64,000 nt of DNA, taken from NCBI GenBank assembly GCA_965653565.1, contig CBFHAI010000006.1, positions 60,506 through 124,505 on the forward strand. Reading direction: 5' to 3'. Of this stretch, positions 23,089 to 30,832 are shown in pieces (position 1 is the first letter of the stretch; each line of letters begins with the position of its first letter). The position numbers and the translations under genes were made by a program. Below the pieces are notes generated by a model. It did not search any database and was not told the origin of the DNA. It worked only from the letters and a program-made list of their open reading frames with translations. The stretch is from JALCLA01 sp965653565. GTDB lineage: Bacteria > Pseudomonadota > Gammaproteobacteria > Xanthomonadales > Xanthomonadaceae.

Positions 23089-23475
23089 CTACTTCGATCG
23101 GCGCGGAGCCGGGGCGGGAGCCGCGGCTTTGCGTGCGAAAGGGCGAGGACGATGCGGCGCGCTGGGCTTGCGTTTCGATCGCGGGTCGACGGTGAACCAA
23201 CCCGCGACGGCGCCGGACGCATCACGCTCCCAGCGGAACTTCGGGCACAGTTGCTCGACCAGCACGCGGCCGCCGCTCTTGCTGGCGCGCTCAGCGGCTT
23301 CGCTGTCTTTTGCGATTGCGCGATCGACGCCAGCTTCGAGAAGCGAGGCGGATTTCGGGGCCACGCCTTCGCGCAGCCAGTACCGGATCGTCTCGGCTCG
23401 GGTTTTGCCGCCGCAGGCCCGGGCAAGCGCCTGGATGGAGCCGCAGATGAAGATCGCTCGTCGGATGGGTTCCAT
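23089..23475 (-). CDS. Cro/YdaS-like repressor
   Basis: A 128-residue protein divergent from the CI gene. Residues about 10-50 (GSIQALARACGGKTRAETIR, YWLREGVAPKS) form a YdaS/Cro-like helix-turn-helix; the C-terminus is basic and Pro/Ala-rich (RPRPFARKAAAPAPAPRRSK), an unusual tail for Cro. Promoter and operators lie in the 88 bp between it and cI, so it is the first gene of the early leftward transcript. A Cro-like lytic switch role is inferred from position. Confidence 0.75.
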   Translation of the reverse strand: MEPIRRAIFICGSIQALARACGGKTRAETIRYWLREGVAPKSASLLEAGVDRAIAKDSEAAERASKSGGRVLVEQLCPKFRWERDASGAVAGWFTVDPRSKRKPSAPHRPRPFARKAAAPAPAPRRSK

Positions 23476-23484
23476 CGCCTCAGT

Positions 23485-23572
23485 TCGTCAAGGAAACTTG
23501 ACGAAAGAAGGTACGCCAGTGTCGCCACGCCCGTCAAGCTACCTTGCGCTCAGGTAAGCAAGAATGCGTGAC
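23485..23572. promoter_or_regulatory. Operator cluster between cro-like and cI
   Basis: A perfect palindrome TCGTCAAG-GAAA-CTTGACGA spans 23485-23504. A second site GTCAAG-CTAC-CTTGCG lies at 23533-23548, and a weaker one (AGCAAG-AATG-CGTGAC) at 23557-23572 overlaps the cI start codons. The shared core GTCAAG-N4-CTTGAC is probably the CI/Cro operator. Overlap of the third with the cI start suggests autoregulation. Confidence 0.75.
23508..23537 (-). promoter_or_regulatory. Early leftward promoter (pR-equivalent)
   Basis: On the minus strand TTGACG (23537-23532) and TACCTT (23513-23508) stand 18 bases apart, with the predicted start near 23500 inside the perfect operator. Repressor on either flanking operator would block it. 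It would express the cro-like gene and the replication operon. Confidence 0.55.
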
Positions 23573-24280
23573 ATGAATAACGGAACGCGCGTTGCCGCGA
23601 TCATGCGGCTGAATAATCTTGGCTACGAGGATGTGGCCAAGCGGGTGCGGGCGGCAGGCAGCCGGACCGTGAAACGCCAGCACATCGAACAGCTGGTCAA
23701 CTACCCGACGAGGCAGCCCAGGTACTTACCGAATCTGGCTAAAGCCTTCGGTATGACCGTGGAACAATGGCTGCGCTGGAACCCTCAAGAGAGTGACGAA
23801 CCACCGCCACAAAGCGTCACGTTGCCGGTATCGGAAACTGAGATTGCACCCGGGTACGTTCGCTTCCACCTGCACGACTTCGCCGCGAGCGCGGGGCCGG
23901 GCGCAGGGGGAGACGATTACCCGGAGGTAGTACGCGTGCTCGATTTGGCAGAGTGGTGGTGTCGGGAGCGCGGCTTGCCTCGCCCCTTCGATCGCATCCG
24001 AGTGTTGACGTGCCGAGGCGACTCGATGCGCGGCGACATCGAGGACGGCGATCTGTTGTTCGTAGACACGCAGCGGGCGCACTTCGACGGCCCGGGCATC
24101 TACGTGATGAATCTGATGGGAAATGCCGTCGTAAAGCGGCTCACCCTGCAACTGGACGGGCGCCTGGCCGTGCTATCCAGCAACCCGGCCTACGCGCCGG
24201 AGTACCTGACGAAAGATCAGATGGATCAGCTGCACATCGGCGGGCGTGTGGTCACGTCCCTGTCGTCGCGCCGCTGGTAA
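23564..24280 (+). CDS. cI: CI-type prophage repressor, LexA/S24 family
   Basis: A 238-residue repressor. Residues about 8-70 are an XRE-type DNA-binding domain with VKRQHIEQLVNYPTRQP in the recognition region. The C-terminal half is a self-cleaving S24 peptidase: CRGDSMRGDI gives Ser154, VVKRL gives Lys191, and the Ala110-Gly111 pair (SAGPGAGG) is the likely cleavage site. RecA-stimulated self-cleavage would link induction to DNA damage. Two in-frame ATGs (23564 and 23573) overlap the third operator. Confidence 0.9.
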   Translation: MRDMNNGTRVAAIMRLNNLGYEDVAKRVRAAGSRTVKRQHIEQLVNYPTRQPRYLPNLAKAFGMTVEQWLRWNPQESDEPPPQSVTLPVSETEIAPGYVRFHLHDFAASAGPGAGGDDYPEVVRVLDLAEWWCRERGLPRPFDRIRVLTCRGDSMRGDIEDGDLLFVDTQRAHFDGPGIYVMNLMGNAVVKRLTLQLDGRLAVLSSNPAYAPEYLTKDQMDQLHIGGRVVTSLSSRRW

Positions 24281-24287
24281 CGCGGCG

Positions 24288-24653
24288 CTAGTTGTCGCGC
24301 GCATCCTCAATCGCGCGCGTCGTTCCTTCGTAAACCGCCTGCTCGACGGCTTGCGCCTGGGCGTCGGCTTTGCGCCGCGCGTCGACATCGGCCTGCGTGC
24401 GTGCATTTGCGGCCGCAACGGCCGGCAAGTTACAGGCACCACCTAACCCGGCATCCGGGACGGTTCCGGTCGGGCAACCCGCGGCGTCGGCAACGGCGGC
24501 CTGCGGTGCGGTGATCACCGGCGCCGGCTCATCCCAGATGATGCGCGGATCCTGCGGGTCGACTTTCTCGGCCTGGCCGCCGGCAGAGACGGAAAACACC
24601 GCGACGGCGGCTAGCGCCAGCGCACCCGCGACACCGACCAAAAGCTTCGACAT
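24288..24653 (-). CDS. Secreted or periplasmic moron protein
   Basis: A 121-residue product with a clear signal sequence (residues 1-25, LLVGVAGALALAAVAVFSVS), then a Pro/Ala-rich mature part with two Cys (AAGCPTG and GGACNLP) and a charged helical tail (AQAVEQAVYEGTTRAIEDAR). It runs opposite to cI, ends 8 bp from it, and starts next to the second operator cluster, outside both lytic operons. That isolated placement is typical of lysogenic-conversion genes. GGAGAG precedes the ATG at 24653. Target and role are unknown. Confidence 0.65.
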   Translation of the reverse strand: MSKLLVGVAGALALAAVAVFSVSAGGQAEKVDPQDPRIIWDEPAPVITAPQAAVADAAGCPTGTVPDAGLGGACNLPAVAAANARTQADVDARRKADAQAQAVEQAVYEGTTRAIEDARDN

Positions 24654-24663
24654 AGCACTCTCC

Positions 24664-24731
24664 GTCAAGTAATTGGAGCCTACGCCCCGCTCCGTCAAGT
24701 TTGCTTGTTGACTTTGGCAAGTTTCCTTGAC
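24664..24731. promoter_or_regulatory. Second operator cluster (OL-equivalent)
   Basis: Operator-like sites with the same core as in the cI-cro gap: a GTCAAG half-site at 24664-24669, GTCAAG-TTTG-CTTGTT at 24694-24709 and GGCAAG-TTTC-CTTGAC at 24716-24731. They stand upstream of both the secreted-protein gene and the recombination operon, so repressor here could control both directions. Confidence 0.65.
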
Positions 24732-24736
24732 AGGAT
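24708..24736 (+). promoter_or_regulatory. Early rightward promoter (pL-equivalent)
   Basis: TTGACT (24708-24713) and CAGGAT (24731-24736) are separated by 17 bases, and the spacer contains an operator-like site. Transcription would start near 24743 and enter the recombination operon beginning at 24782. Confidence 0.55.
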
Positions 24737-24781
24737 GGCAACGGGTCGCCCCTCCGGGGGCTGGGTGAGAGGCAAGAAATC

Positions 24782-25159
24782 ATGACAACCGCAGAAATGG
24801 AGCGCGGCAACGCGCAGGCGCTAGGGCAGATCGCCCCGCCAGTCACGCCGGGCGAGCCGCCCGCATCCGAATTGACCGCCGAGCCGGCGCCGAACTTCTC
24901 GAACGACCTTCATCACGCCGCTGGTCCCGCCTACGTCGGCGTCCATGCTGGCCGGCTGATCTTCGTCGTCATGCACGACGAGGCAGCCTTCGACGCCATC
25001 AACGTCGAAGAGCGTGACCACATCCCCGACGGCGATCCGAATTCTTCGCTGCGCGTGCGCACGAAGGCCATCGAACGCCACGCGGGTTCGCCGCTCGATG
25101 TGATCTTTCAGTTCTGGCCGAACAGTGCGTTGTCGACTCGCACGGCGGCGGACGCATGA
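24782..25159 (+). CDS. First gene of the recombination operon, unknown function
   Basis: A 125-residue protein with a Pro-rich acidic N-terminus (GQIAPPVTPGEPPASELTAE) and a small mixed domain (GRLIFVVMHDEAAFDAINV). No known family is recognised. Its stop overlaps the next start as ATGA. As the first gene after the early rightward promoter it occupies the position used by lambda N, but it has no Arg-rich N-terminus and nothing supports antitermination. Confidence 0.6.
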   Translation: MTTAEMERGNAQALGQIAPPVTPGEPPASELTAEPAPNFSNDLHHAAGPAYVGVHAGRLIFVVMHDEAAFDAINVEERDHIPDGDPNSSLRVRTKAIERHAGSPLDVIFQFWPNSALSTRTAADA

Positions 25160-25413
25160 GCGCGGTTGCCGAGGACGTGATTGGCGTGATGCGGGCCAAC
25201 GGCATTTGCGCGGACATCCGCAACCGCGTGGCCGAACTGCTCGCCGCCGACAACGCCTACGACGAAGCGCGCCTCGCCTATGACGAGGCAAAGCGCGCGA
25301 TGGGCGGCTACAACGTCAACCCGCTGCCGCGAACGCACCCGGCTAGCAAGGCATTAGCGGCTGCTTCAATCCGGCGCGCTGCTGCGATGGCGGCGTGCGG
25401 GGTGGTGGCATGA
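25156..25413 (+). CDS. Small helical phage protein
   Basis: An 85-residue Ala-rich helical protein (AVAEDVIGVMRANGICADIR; DEARLAYDEAKRAMGG). ATGA overlaps at both ends. Function unknown. Confidence 0.6.
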   Translation: MSAVAEDVIGVMRANGICADIRNRVAELLAADNAYDEARLAYDEAKRAMGGYNVNPLPRTHPASKALAAASIRRAAAMAACGVVA

Positions 25414-25670
25414 ACGAAATCCTCAGCCAGGAACGACAAGATTGCCTGATGAATTCGGTGATCGACGCGGTGCGGTTGGCGTTCGCATCGATCAACGAAG
25501 AAGCGTGCCGGCCGTCGGCGGTGTTTCGGCCCCGCATCGGCAAAGACGGCAACAAGTGGATCGCCATCTACGGCGACAACATTCAAGAGGGTGTTTGCGG
25601 CTGCGGCGATTCGCCGCTCGAAGCGATGCGGGCCTTTGACGACGCGTGGTTCGCAAAGGTGGCTCCGTGA
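25410..25670 (+). CDS. Small phage protein
   Basis: An 86-residue protein starting MNEILSQERQDCLMN; the middle RPRIGKDGNKWIAIYGDNIQ is beta-like, followed by GVCGCGDSPLEAMRAFDDAW, an ending common in small phage proteins of the type that carry a 'gdsp.eAl..F...w' pattern. Overlaps neighbours by ATGA and GTGA. Function unknown. Confidence 0.65.
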   Translation: MNEILSQERQDCLMNSVIDAVRLAFASINEEACRPSAVFRPRIGKDGNKWIAIYGDNIQEGVCGCGDSPLEAMRAFDDAWFAKVAP

Positions 25671-25783
25671 ATCACCGCCGCAACACCAAGTCCCTCGCCG
25701 AAAGCTGGCCATTCATCCTCGCCATGCTCGCCGTAGGCGTCGCGCTCAACGTCGCGAAGTACCACGGACTGCTCGCGCCATGA
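25667..25783 (+). CDS. 38-residue membrane microprotein
   Basis: A short ORF from a GTG overlapping the previous stop (GTGA) to a TGA overlapping the nuclease ATG (ATGA). It encodes a basic N-terminus and one hydrophobic segment (WPFILAMLAVGVALNVA). The double coupling argues for translation, perhaps mainly to feed ribosomes into the nuclease gene. Confidence 0.55.
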   Translation: MNHRRNTKSLAESWPFILAMLAVGVALNVAKYHGLLAP

Positions 25784-26583
25784 CGGTCTATCGGGTCCGC
25801 GCATCGTCCTGGGCGTCGCTTTTCGACTGCGCTTATCGTTTTGAAGGCGAACAGCTGCTCGGCATCAAGAAGCCAAGTTCCCCGCGCGCACTGCTCGGCA
25901 AGGCCTTCCACGCCGGCACCGCCGCTTTCGACTCCGCGAAGCTGCGCGGCGCGCCGATCACGATCGACGACGCGGCCGACACGCTGCACAACGCCATTTT
26001 CTCGCCGGATGAGGAGGTTGATTGGTCGGCTGACTCCCTGCGCGCCAACGACGTCGAGAAGATCGCGCTCGGCATCCACGTCCTGTACTGCAACGAGTGG
26101 TCACACCGCTTCGATTTCGAAGCAGTCGAGCTCACGGTGAAGCCGATGCAGATCGCGTGCGGCGGCGACACGATCGTCGAACTGACCGGCACCCTCGATC
26201 GGATGCGCGCCATTCGCACGCGCAGCGGCCGGAAGTTGCAAGACCTCAAGAGCGGCAAGCAGGCCGTAGTGAACGGCCGCGCGAAAACGAAGGGTTTCCG
26301 GCCGCAGCTGGGCACGTACGAAATCCTTTACGAACACACCACCGGCCTCGCCACCACCGACGCGCCCGGAATCATCGGCGCCAAGACGGTCGGCGCGCCG
26401 GAAATCGCGCTCGGCGATGCGCCTGGCGCTAAGGCGCTGATGCTCGGCGACGGCACGTTCCCCGGCCTGATCGAAATCGCTGCGACGCAATTCACCGCCG
26501 GCGTCTTTCCGCCGAATCCCACTTCCAACCTGTGCGATCCGCGCTTCTGTGCGCGCTGGTCGACGTGCCGCTACCACGACTAA
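25780..26583 (+). CDS. PD-(D/E)XK exonuclease, AddB/Cas4-like, with Fe-S cysteines
   Basis: A 267-residue RecB-family nuclease. Motifs in order: GKAFHAG with His44, then QDLKSGK with Asp155 and Lys157. Cys17 (FDCAYRF) plus Cys252, Cys257 and Cys263 near the C-terminus (LCDPRFCARWSTC) match the four-cysteine iron-sulfur arrangement of AddB/Cas4-type nucleases. It is directly upstream of RecT, so it probably generates the single-stranded ends that RecT anneals, as lambda Exo does for Beta. Confidence 0.85.
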   Translation: MTVYRVRASSWASLFDCAYRFEGEQLLGIKKPSSPRALLGKAFHAGTAAFDSAKLRGAPITIDDAADTLHNAIFSPDEEVDWSADSLRANDVEKIALGIHVLYCNEWSHRFDFEAVELTVKPMQIACGGDTIVELTGTLDRMRAIRTRSGRKLQDLKSGKQAVVNGRAKTKGFRPQLGTYEILYEHTTGLATTDAPGIIGAKTVGAPEIALGDAPGAKALMLGDGTFPGLIEIAATQFTAGVFPPNPTSNLCDPRFCARWSTCRYHD

Positions 26584-26593
26584 AGGAGTCGAA

Positions 26594-27706
26594 ATGTCTG
26601 CTCAACCGCAAACGTTAGAACGGCTACGCGAAGGCCAAGGCACCGGCATTGCGCCGCGCAAGCCCATGCTCTTGGACTTGCTGGACAACCCGCGCACGAA
26701 AGCCGGTCTGGCGCACGTCGCCGGCAAGGCGATGAATCCCGACCGCATACTTCAACTTGCAACGACGGCCGTTAAGAACACGCCGCTGCTGTTGCAGTGC
26801 CACCCAAAGTCGGTGCTAGGCGCCGTGATGGCGAGCACGGCGCTCGGGTTGGAATTCAACACCGTTCTGCAGCATGCGTTTTTGATCCCGTACAAGAAGC
26901 GGGCGTTCGTCGACGGCCGCTGGCTGGACGTTTACGAATGTCAGTTTCAGGTGGGCTACCGCGGCTTCGTCGTGCTGGCCTACCGTTCGCCCAGCGTGAA
27001 GGACTTGCGCTTCAACGCCATTCGCCGCGGCGATACCTTCAACCACATGGAAGGATCGCGCAGCTTCCTCGAGTATTCCAAGAATCTCGAAGAACGCGGC
27101 GAATTGCTGGGTGCTTTCAGCCACGCGCACATGGGCGACGGCGGCGAATCGGCGGTTGTTTTGGCGAAAAGCGATGTGCTCAAGATTCGTGAGAAGTCCG
27201 AAACCTTTCGGTTTCTGCGCGACAAGCTCGCCGAGGCCAAGCGTGGCAACAACGCGAAGGATATTCAAAAGGCCCAGGAAAAGTTCGATAGCACTCCCTG
27301 GATGCAGTGGGACGATCCGATGTGGGCAAAGACTGCACTCAAGCAGCACACGCGCCTGCTTCCTCTCAACCCCGGCGATCAGCTGGCGACCGGCGCCTTG
27401 CTGGATGGTGCGGGCGACCGCGACGACGCCGGCACCATTATCGACCTGTCGGCAATGTCTGATCCGGACGTGGCGAAGGCAGTGGCGGAAGGGGAATACG
27501 CGCCGACCGTAGCGGGCGACGGCAACGATGACGGCGAGTTGCAGGAGCAACAGCAGCAACAATCCGGTTCGGCCTCCGAAGGGGCGGCGAGCGCGGGGGC
27601 ACCCCCGCAGTCCACCGCCGCTGCCGCTCCTTCGGAGGGGGCGCGTGCCTCGCGCGTGAAGCCGCGGCCGGCCGCCGGACAGACCACCTCGGCGCTGGTG
27701 GAGTGA
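26594..27706 (+). CDS. recT: RecT-family single-strand annealing protein
   Basis: A 370-residue annealing recombinase. The core (residues about 25-270) shows the RecT pattern: NPDRILQLATTAVKNTP, LLQCHPKSVLGAVMASTALG, FQVGYRGFVVLAYRSP and MWAKTALKQHTRLLPL. Residues 300-370 are a Gln/Ala/Pro-rich tail that may bind SSB. The ATG at 26594 follows AAAGGAG. It partners with the upstream nuclease in homologous recombination and circularisation of phage DNA. Confidence 0.92.
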   Translation: MSAQPQTLERLREGQGTGIAPRKPMLLDLLDNPRTKAGLAHVAGKAMNPDRILQLATTAVKNTPLLLQCHPKSVLGAVMASTALGLEFNTVLQHAFLIPYKKRAFVDGRWLDVYECQFQVGYRGFVVLAYRSPSVKDLRFNAIRRGDTFNHMEGSRSFLEYSKNLEERGELLGAFSHAHMGDGGESAVVLAKSDVLKIREKSETFRFLRDKLAEAKRGNNAKDIQKAQEKFDSTPWMQWDDPMWAKTALKQHTRLLPLNPGDQLATGALLDGAGDRDDAGTIIDLSAMSDPDVAKAVAEGEYAPTVAGDGNDDGELQEQQQQQSGSASEGAASAGAPPQSTAAAAPSEGARASRVKPRPAAGQTTSALVE

Positions 27707-28068
27707 AGGCCATGCATCCTCTGATGGTTCTCAACGCGATGGCCGTCCTTCGCGGGCTGGTGCCGGCGCCGATCACGCGCGTGTCGCTGCACGCGTCCGA
27801 GCGAAGCGCCGGCGTCGACGCGGACGCCAGGCTTGCCGTACCCGGCACCTTCATGCGCACGGTCGAAGGCGTGATCGTCGACCGCCGCGCCGAGTACCGC
27901 CGCGCGCGCCAGCGCTACGTGGTGCAGCGCAACCGCTGCTGCACGAAAGGAATCTCGGTCGATGCCGCTCGCCTCGGAAAGCGAATCTCCGAAGGCCTGC
28001 AGGTGCTCGATCAACTGCGCGCGCTGAGGCCGAAGCCGCGCCGCGTCGCCCTCGTTCGCAACCACTGA
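27703..28068 (+). CDS. Basic phage protein of the recombination operon
   Basis: A 121-residue Arg-rich protein (RRAEYRRARQRYVVQRNRCC; ALRPKPRRVALVRNH). The GTG at 27703 overlaps the RecT stop as GTGA; an ATG at 27712 is an alternative. Its basic nature and position suggest nucleic-acid binding, but no family is recognised. Confidence 0.55.
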   Translation: MKAMHPLMVLNAMAVLRGLVPAPITRVSLHASERSAGVDADARLAVPGTFMRTVEGVIVDRRAEYRRARQRYVVQRNRCCTKGISVDAARLGKRISEGLQVLDQLRALRPKPRRVALVRNH

Positions 28069-28075
28069 GGCCCCC

Positions 28076-29749
28076 ATGCTCGCTTCGATTTCCGTCTCGA
28101 ACTTCCTCGGCGTGCGCCACCACGTCGACACCTTCGGTCGCATGAACTTGATCAGCGGTGGCAACGCAGCCGGCAAAACCAGCCTGCTCGACGCGATCCG
28201 CTTCGGGCTCACCGGTGACATGCAGCGCGTCACGCTCAAAAAGGACGCGCGCGCCATCGTCACCGAAGGCACGCGCTCCGCGCAGGTGGAACTTTTCTTC
28301 GATGACGACACCGCGCTTCGCCGCGCCCTGCCGTCGCTCGACTCCAATGGCGAACCCTCGGCGTCGTATCAGTCCCCCACCCTCCCCCTGGTACTGAACG
28401 CCGAGCGGTTCGCCGCCCTTTCCGTCACTGACCGGCGCTCGGCGCTGTTCGCGGCGACCAACACCACGCTCGATCGAAAGTGGGTGGGCGACCGGCTCGC
28501 CGAAGAGCGCATCCCGCTGCACATCATCGAAGCGACGATTCCCATGCTGCGACAGGGTTTCGAAGCGGGCTGCGAATCGGCGTCCAAAAAGACGACGGAA
28601 TCGCGTGGCGTGTGGAAGGGCATCACCGGCGAGGCCTACGGCAGCGTGAAGGCCGAATCGTGGCGGGCACCGCGGCCCGATGCGCCGGGCGACGTCGAAG
28701 CCATGCGCCTCGAACTCGCCGAAGCCGATCGCCTGCTGTCGAAGGCACGCGAACGCCTGGGCGTGGCGAAGTCGGCCGCCGCTCTCGGTGCCATTCCCGA
28801 CGACGACGCGATCGCCGGTTCGCGCAATAAGCTCAAAGAGGCCGAAGCGCGCCTGGCCGAACTGCAGAAGGAGCGCGCGGACGCCGCCGAAGCCGCGGCC
28901 GGCGCTGGCGGTGCCGAAGTGCCCTGTCCCTGCTGCGGGGAAGTGCTGGTCGTCGCCGGCGCGACGCTCAAGAAATACGTGCCGCCGCAAACCGGCCGTT
29001 CCCGGCCGCAGTCGCACACCGTCGCCGCCGAGCTCTCGCGAAAGATCGCCGAGGCCGAAAAGTGGGTGGGCGACAAGCGCAGCGCGCTCGCGCGCATGGA
29101 GGCCCAGCGCGAAGCCGCGAAGGCTCTCAACGGCGACGACGGCGCGCCCGGCGAGCCCGCACCGGCGGTCAAGGAGGTGGAGGCCGACATCGATCAGCTG
29201 TCGCAGACCTGCCACCGCCTGCGCATGGAATTCAACGCCACGGAAGAGGCCCTGCGCGTTCGCAAGGAAGCCGACGACCGCGAGAAGCGCGCGACGGAAG
29301 CCCACGAGGACGTGCAGTCGTGGGACCGCACCGCGAAGCTCCTGGCGCCCGACGGGTTGCCCGCCGAACTGCTGCTCAAGGCCGTCGGCCCGTTCCGCGA
29401 TCTGCTGGCCGATCGCCCCGACGGCTGGCCGGCGATCACGCTGGCCGACGACATGGAAATCCGGCTCGACGGCCGCCTCTACGGTCTGTGCTCGGAATCC
29501 GAACGCTGGCGCGCCGATGCCGTGTGCACGGTGGCGCTCGCGAAGCTCGCACAGATCCCGGTCGTGCTGCTCGACCGTCTCGACGTGCTCGAACCGATCG
29601 CACGCGGGCCGGCGCTCGGCTGGCTGCAGGCCATCACCAGCGACCTGGGTGCGCCGCAAATCTTCGCCGCCGCAACGCTCAAAGCGCCCCCGCAAATCGA
29701 GGGCATCCACACCATCTGGCTCGACAACGAAACGAGGGCTGCTGCATGA
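28076..29749 (+). CDS. Rad50/SMC-like ATPase with zinc hook
   Basis: A 557-residue ABC-type ATPase. The N-terminus has NLISGGNAAGKTSLLDAIRF (Walker A at 28-36), the centre is a long coiled coil with a CPCCG hook at residues 284-288, and the C-terminus has IPVVLLDRLDVLE as the Walker B region. Such short Rad50/SbcC-like proteins partner with nucleases in phage recombination. No Mre11-type phosphoesterase is adjacent; the DnaQ-like exonuclease that follows with an ATGA overlap could be the partner. Confidence 0.85.
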   Translation: MLASISVSNFLGVRHHVDTFGRMNLISGGNAAGKTSLLDAIRFGLTGDMQRVTLKKDARAIVTEGTRSAQVELFFDDDTALRRALPSLDSNGEPSASYQSPTLPLVLNAERFAALSVTDRRSALFAATNTTLDRKWVGDRLAEERIPLHIIEATIPMLRQGFEAGCESASKKTTESRGVWKGITGEAYGSVKAESWRAPRPDAPGDVEAMRLELAEADRLLSKARERLGVAKSAAALGAIPDDDAIAGSRNKLKEAEARLAELQKERADAAEAAAGAGGAEVPCPCCGEVLVVAGATLKKYVPPQTGRSRPQSHTVAAELSRKIAEAEKWVGDKRSALARMEAQREAAKALNGDDGAPGEPAPAVKEVEADIDQLSQTCHRLRMEFNATEEALRVRKEADDREKRATEAHEDVQSWDRTAKLLAPDGLPAELLLKAVGPFRDLLADRPDGWPAITLADDMEIRLDGRLYGLCSESERWRADAVCTVALAKLAQIPVVLLDRLDVLEPIARGPALGWLQAITSDLGAPQIFAAATLKAPPQIEGIHTIWLDNETRAAA

Positions 29750-30384
29750 ATCGTATTTTCTTCTTCGACACCGAAACCACGGGCTTTCCGATCTACAAGG
29801 AGCCCAGTGGTGGCGAGAATCAGCCGCACATCGTGCAGATCGCCGTCGGTGTCGTCGATGCCGACACCCGCCGTGTGATCACAAGCACGTCGCTGATCGC
29901 GAAGCCCGACGGCTGGTCGATTCCCGAAGAGGTGACGCAGATTCACGGCATCACCAATGAGCACGCGCACGACGTCGGCGTACCCGAGCGCCTGCTGGTC
30001 GAAATGGCTTACCAGTTGTGGCTCACCGCGCATTTGCGCGTCGCTCACGTCCGGCAGTTTGACGATCGCATCATGCGCATCGCCTTGAAGCGCTTCGGCT
30101 ACGGCGACGAAATCGCGGATGCCTTCAAGGCCGGCCCCGGCGAGTGCACGGCGCAGTTGTCGCGCCCCATCTGCGAAGTCGCGCCCAGTGAGGCGCAACG
30201 CAAATACACCAGCTTCAAAACCAAGACGCCCACCTTGGCCGAGGCCTACGAGTTTTTCACCGGGCAACCGCTCGACGGTGCGCACAGCGCGGTCGCCGAC
30301 TTGAAGGGCTGCATGGCCGTGTATTGGGCGATTCAAGACCGCCTCGCCGCCGGCAGCCTTGCAGGGGAGCCCGCGTTCGCCTGA
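29746..30384 (+). CDS. DnaQ-like 3'-5' exonuclease (DEDDh)
   Basis: A 212-residue exonuclease. Motif I is FFFDTETTGF (Asp8, Glu10); motif II is VAHVRQFDDRIM, where the usual HN is replaced by HV-R; motif III is DGAHSAVADLKG with the His and final Asp. It overlaps the Rad50-like gene as ATGA, so the two are co-translated and may act together on DNA ends. Confidence 0.88.
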   Translation: MNRIFFFDTETTGFPIYKEPSGGENQPHIVQIAVGVVDADTRRVITSTSLIAKPDGWSIPEEVTQIHGITNEHAHDVGVPERLLVEMAYQLWLTAHLRVAHVRQFDDRIMRIALKRFGYGDEIADAFKAGPGECTAQLSRPICEVAPSEAQRKYTSFKTKTPTLAEAYEFFTGQPLDGAHSAVADLKGCMAVYWAIQDRLAAGSLAGEPAFA

Positions 30385-30604
30385 CACCAAATACACGACG
30401 GGGCTGACCGCGCTTGCGGGAGGAAGTCATCGGGGCCGAATCGCTGTGCGAGGCGATCGGCCGGAAGGTCGAATCGGGACCATGCGCTCGCACCCTCGCC
30501 CCATAGAGAACGGCCCGCCGAAACGGATAACGCGGGAGGAAGAGAAAACCCGCGGCGGCCCGCAGCTAGCGCCGCCGCGGCAATGAAACCACTCGGAGAA
30601 ACCC
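30385..30604 (+). other. Untranslated gap with strong hairpin
   Basis: About 220 bases with no convincing gene in an otherwise gapless operon. CCGCGGCGG and CCGCCGCGG (30547-30582) form a 9-bp GC-only stem without a following T-run, so it may attenuate or punctuate transcription rather than terminate it. Confidence 0.4.
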
Positions 30605-30814
30605 ATGCCCCGCAACACGAAAGTAAAGACGTTCCGCGTCGAAATCTCGCAGACCGACACGCCGTGCGTGACGCTGCTGGTTGACGCCGAGAACAAGCCA
30701 CAGGTGATGCGCTACCTGGCGGCCGAAGCCATCCGGATCGAGCAAGCCACCACCTCGCAGATCTTCGAAGCGGGAAAGGCCGGCGCCGAAATCTGCGACG
30801 CGACGAACTGCTAA
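30605..30814 (+). CDS. Small phage protein
   Basis: A 69-residue protein (KVKTFRVEISQTDTPCVTLL; VDAENKPQVMRYLAAEAIRI) with GGAGA before its ATG. The beta-alpha pattern is compact and soluble, and two Cys lie near the end. It precedes rdgC. Function unknown. Confidence 0.6.
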   Translation: MPRNTKVKTFRVEISQTDTPCVTLLVDAENKPQVMRYLAAEAIRIEQATTSQIFEAGKAGAEICDATNC

Positions 30815-30832
30815 TCCACCCGGAGAGCGACA

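Noticed and set aside
24782..25159. N-type early antiterminator in the first gene of the rightward operon
   Set aside because: The product lacks an Arg-rich N-terminus, and no boxB-like hairpin was recognised downstream of the promoter.
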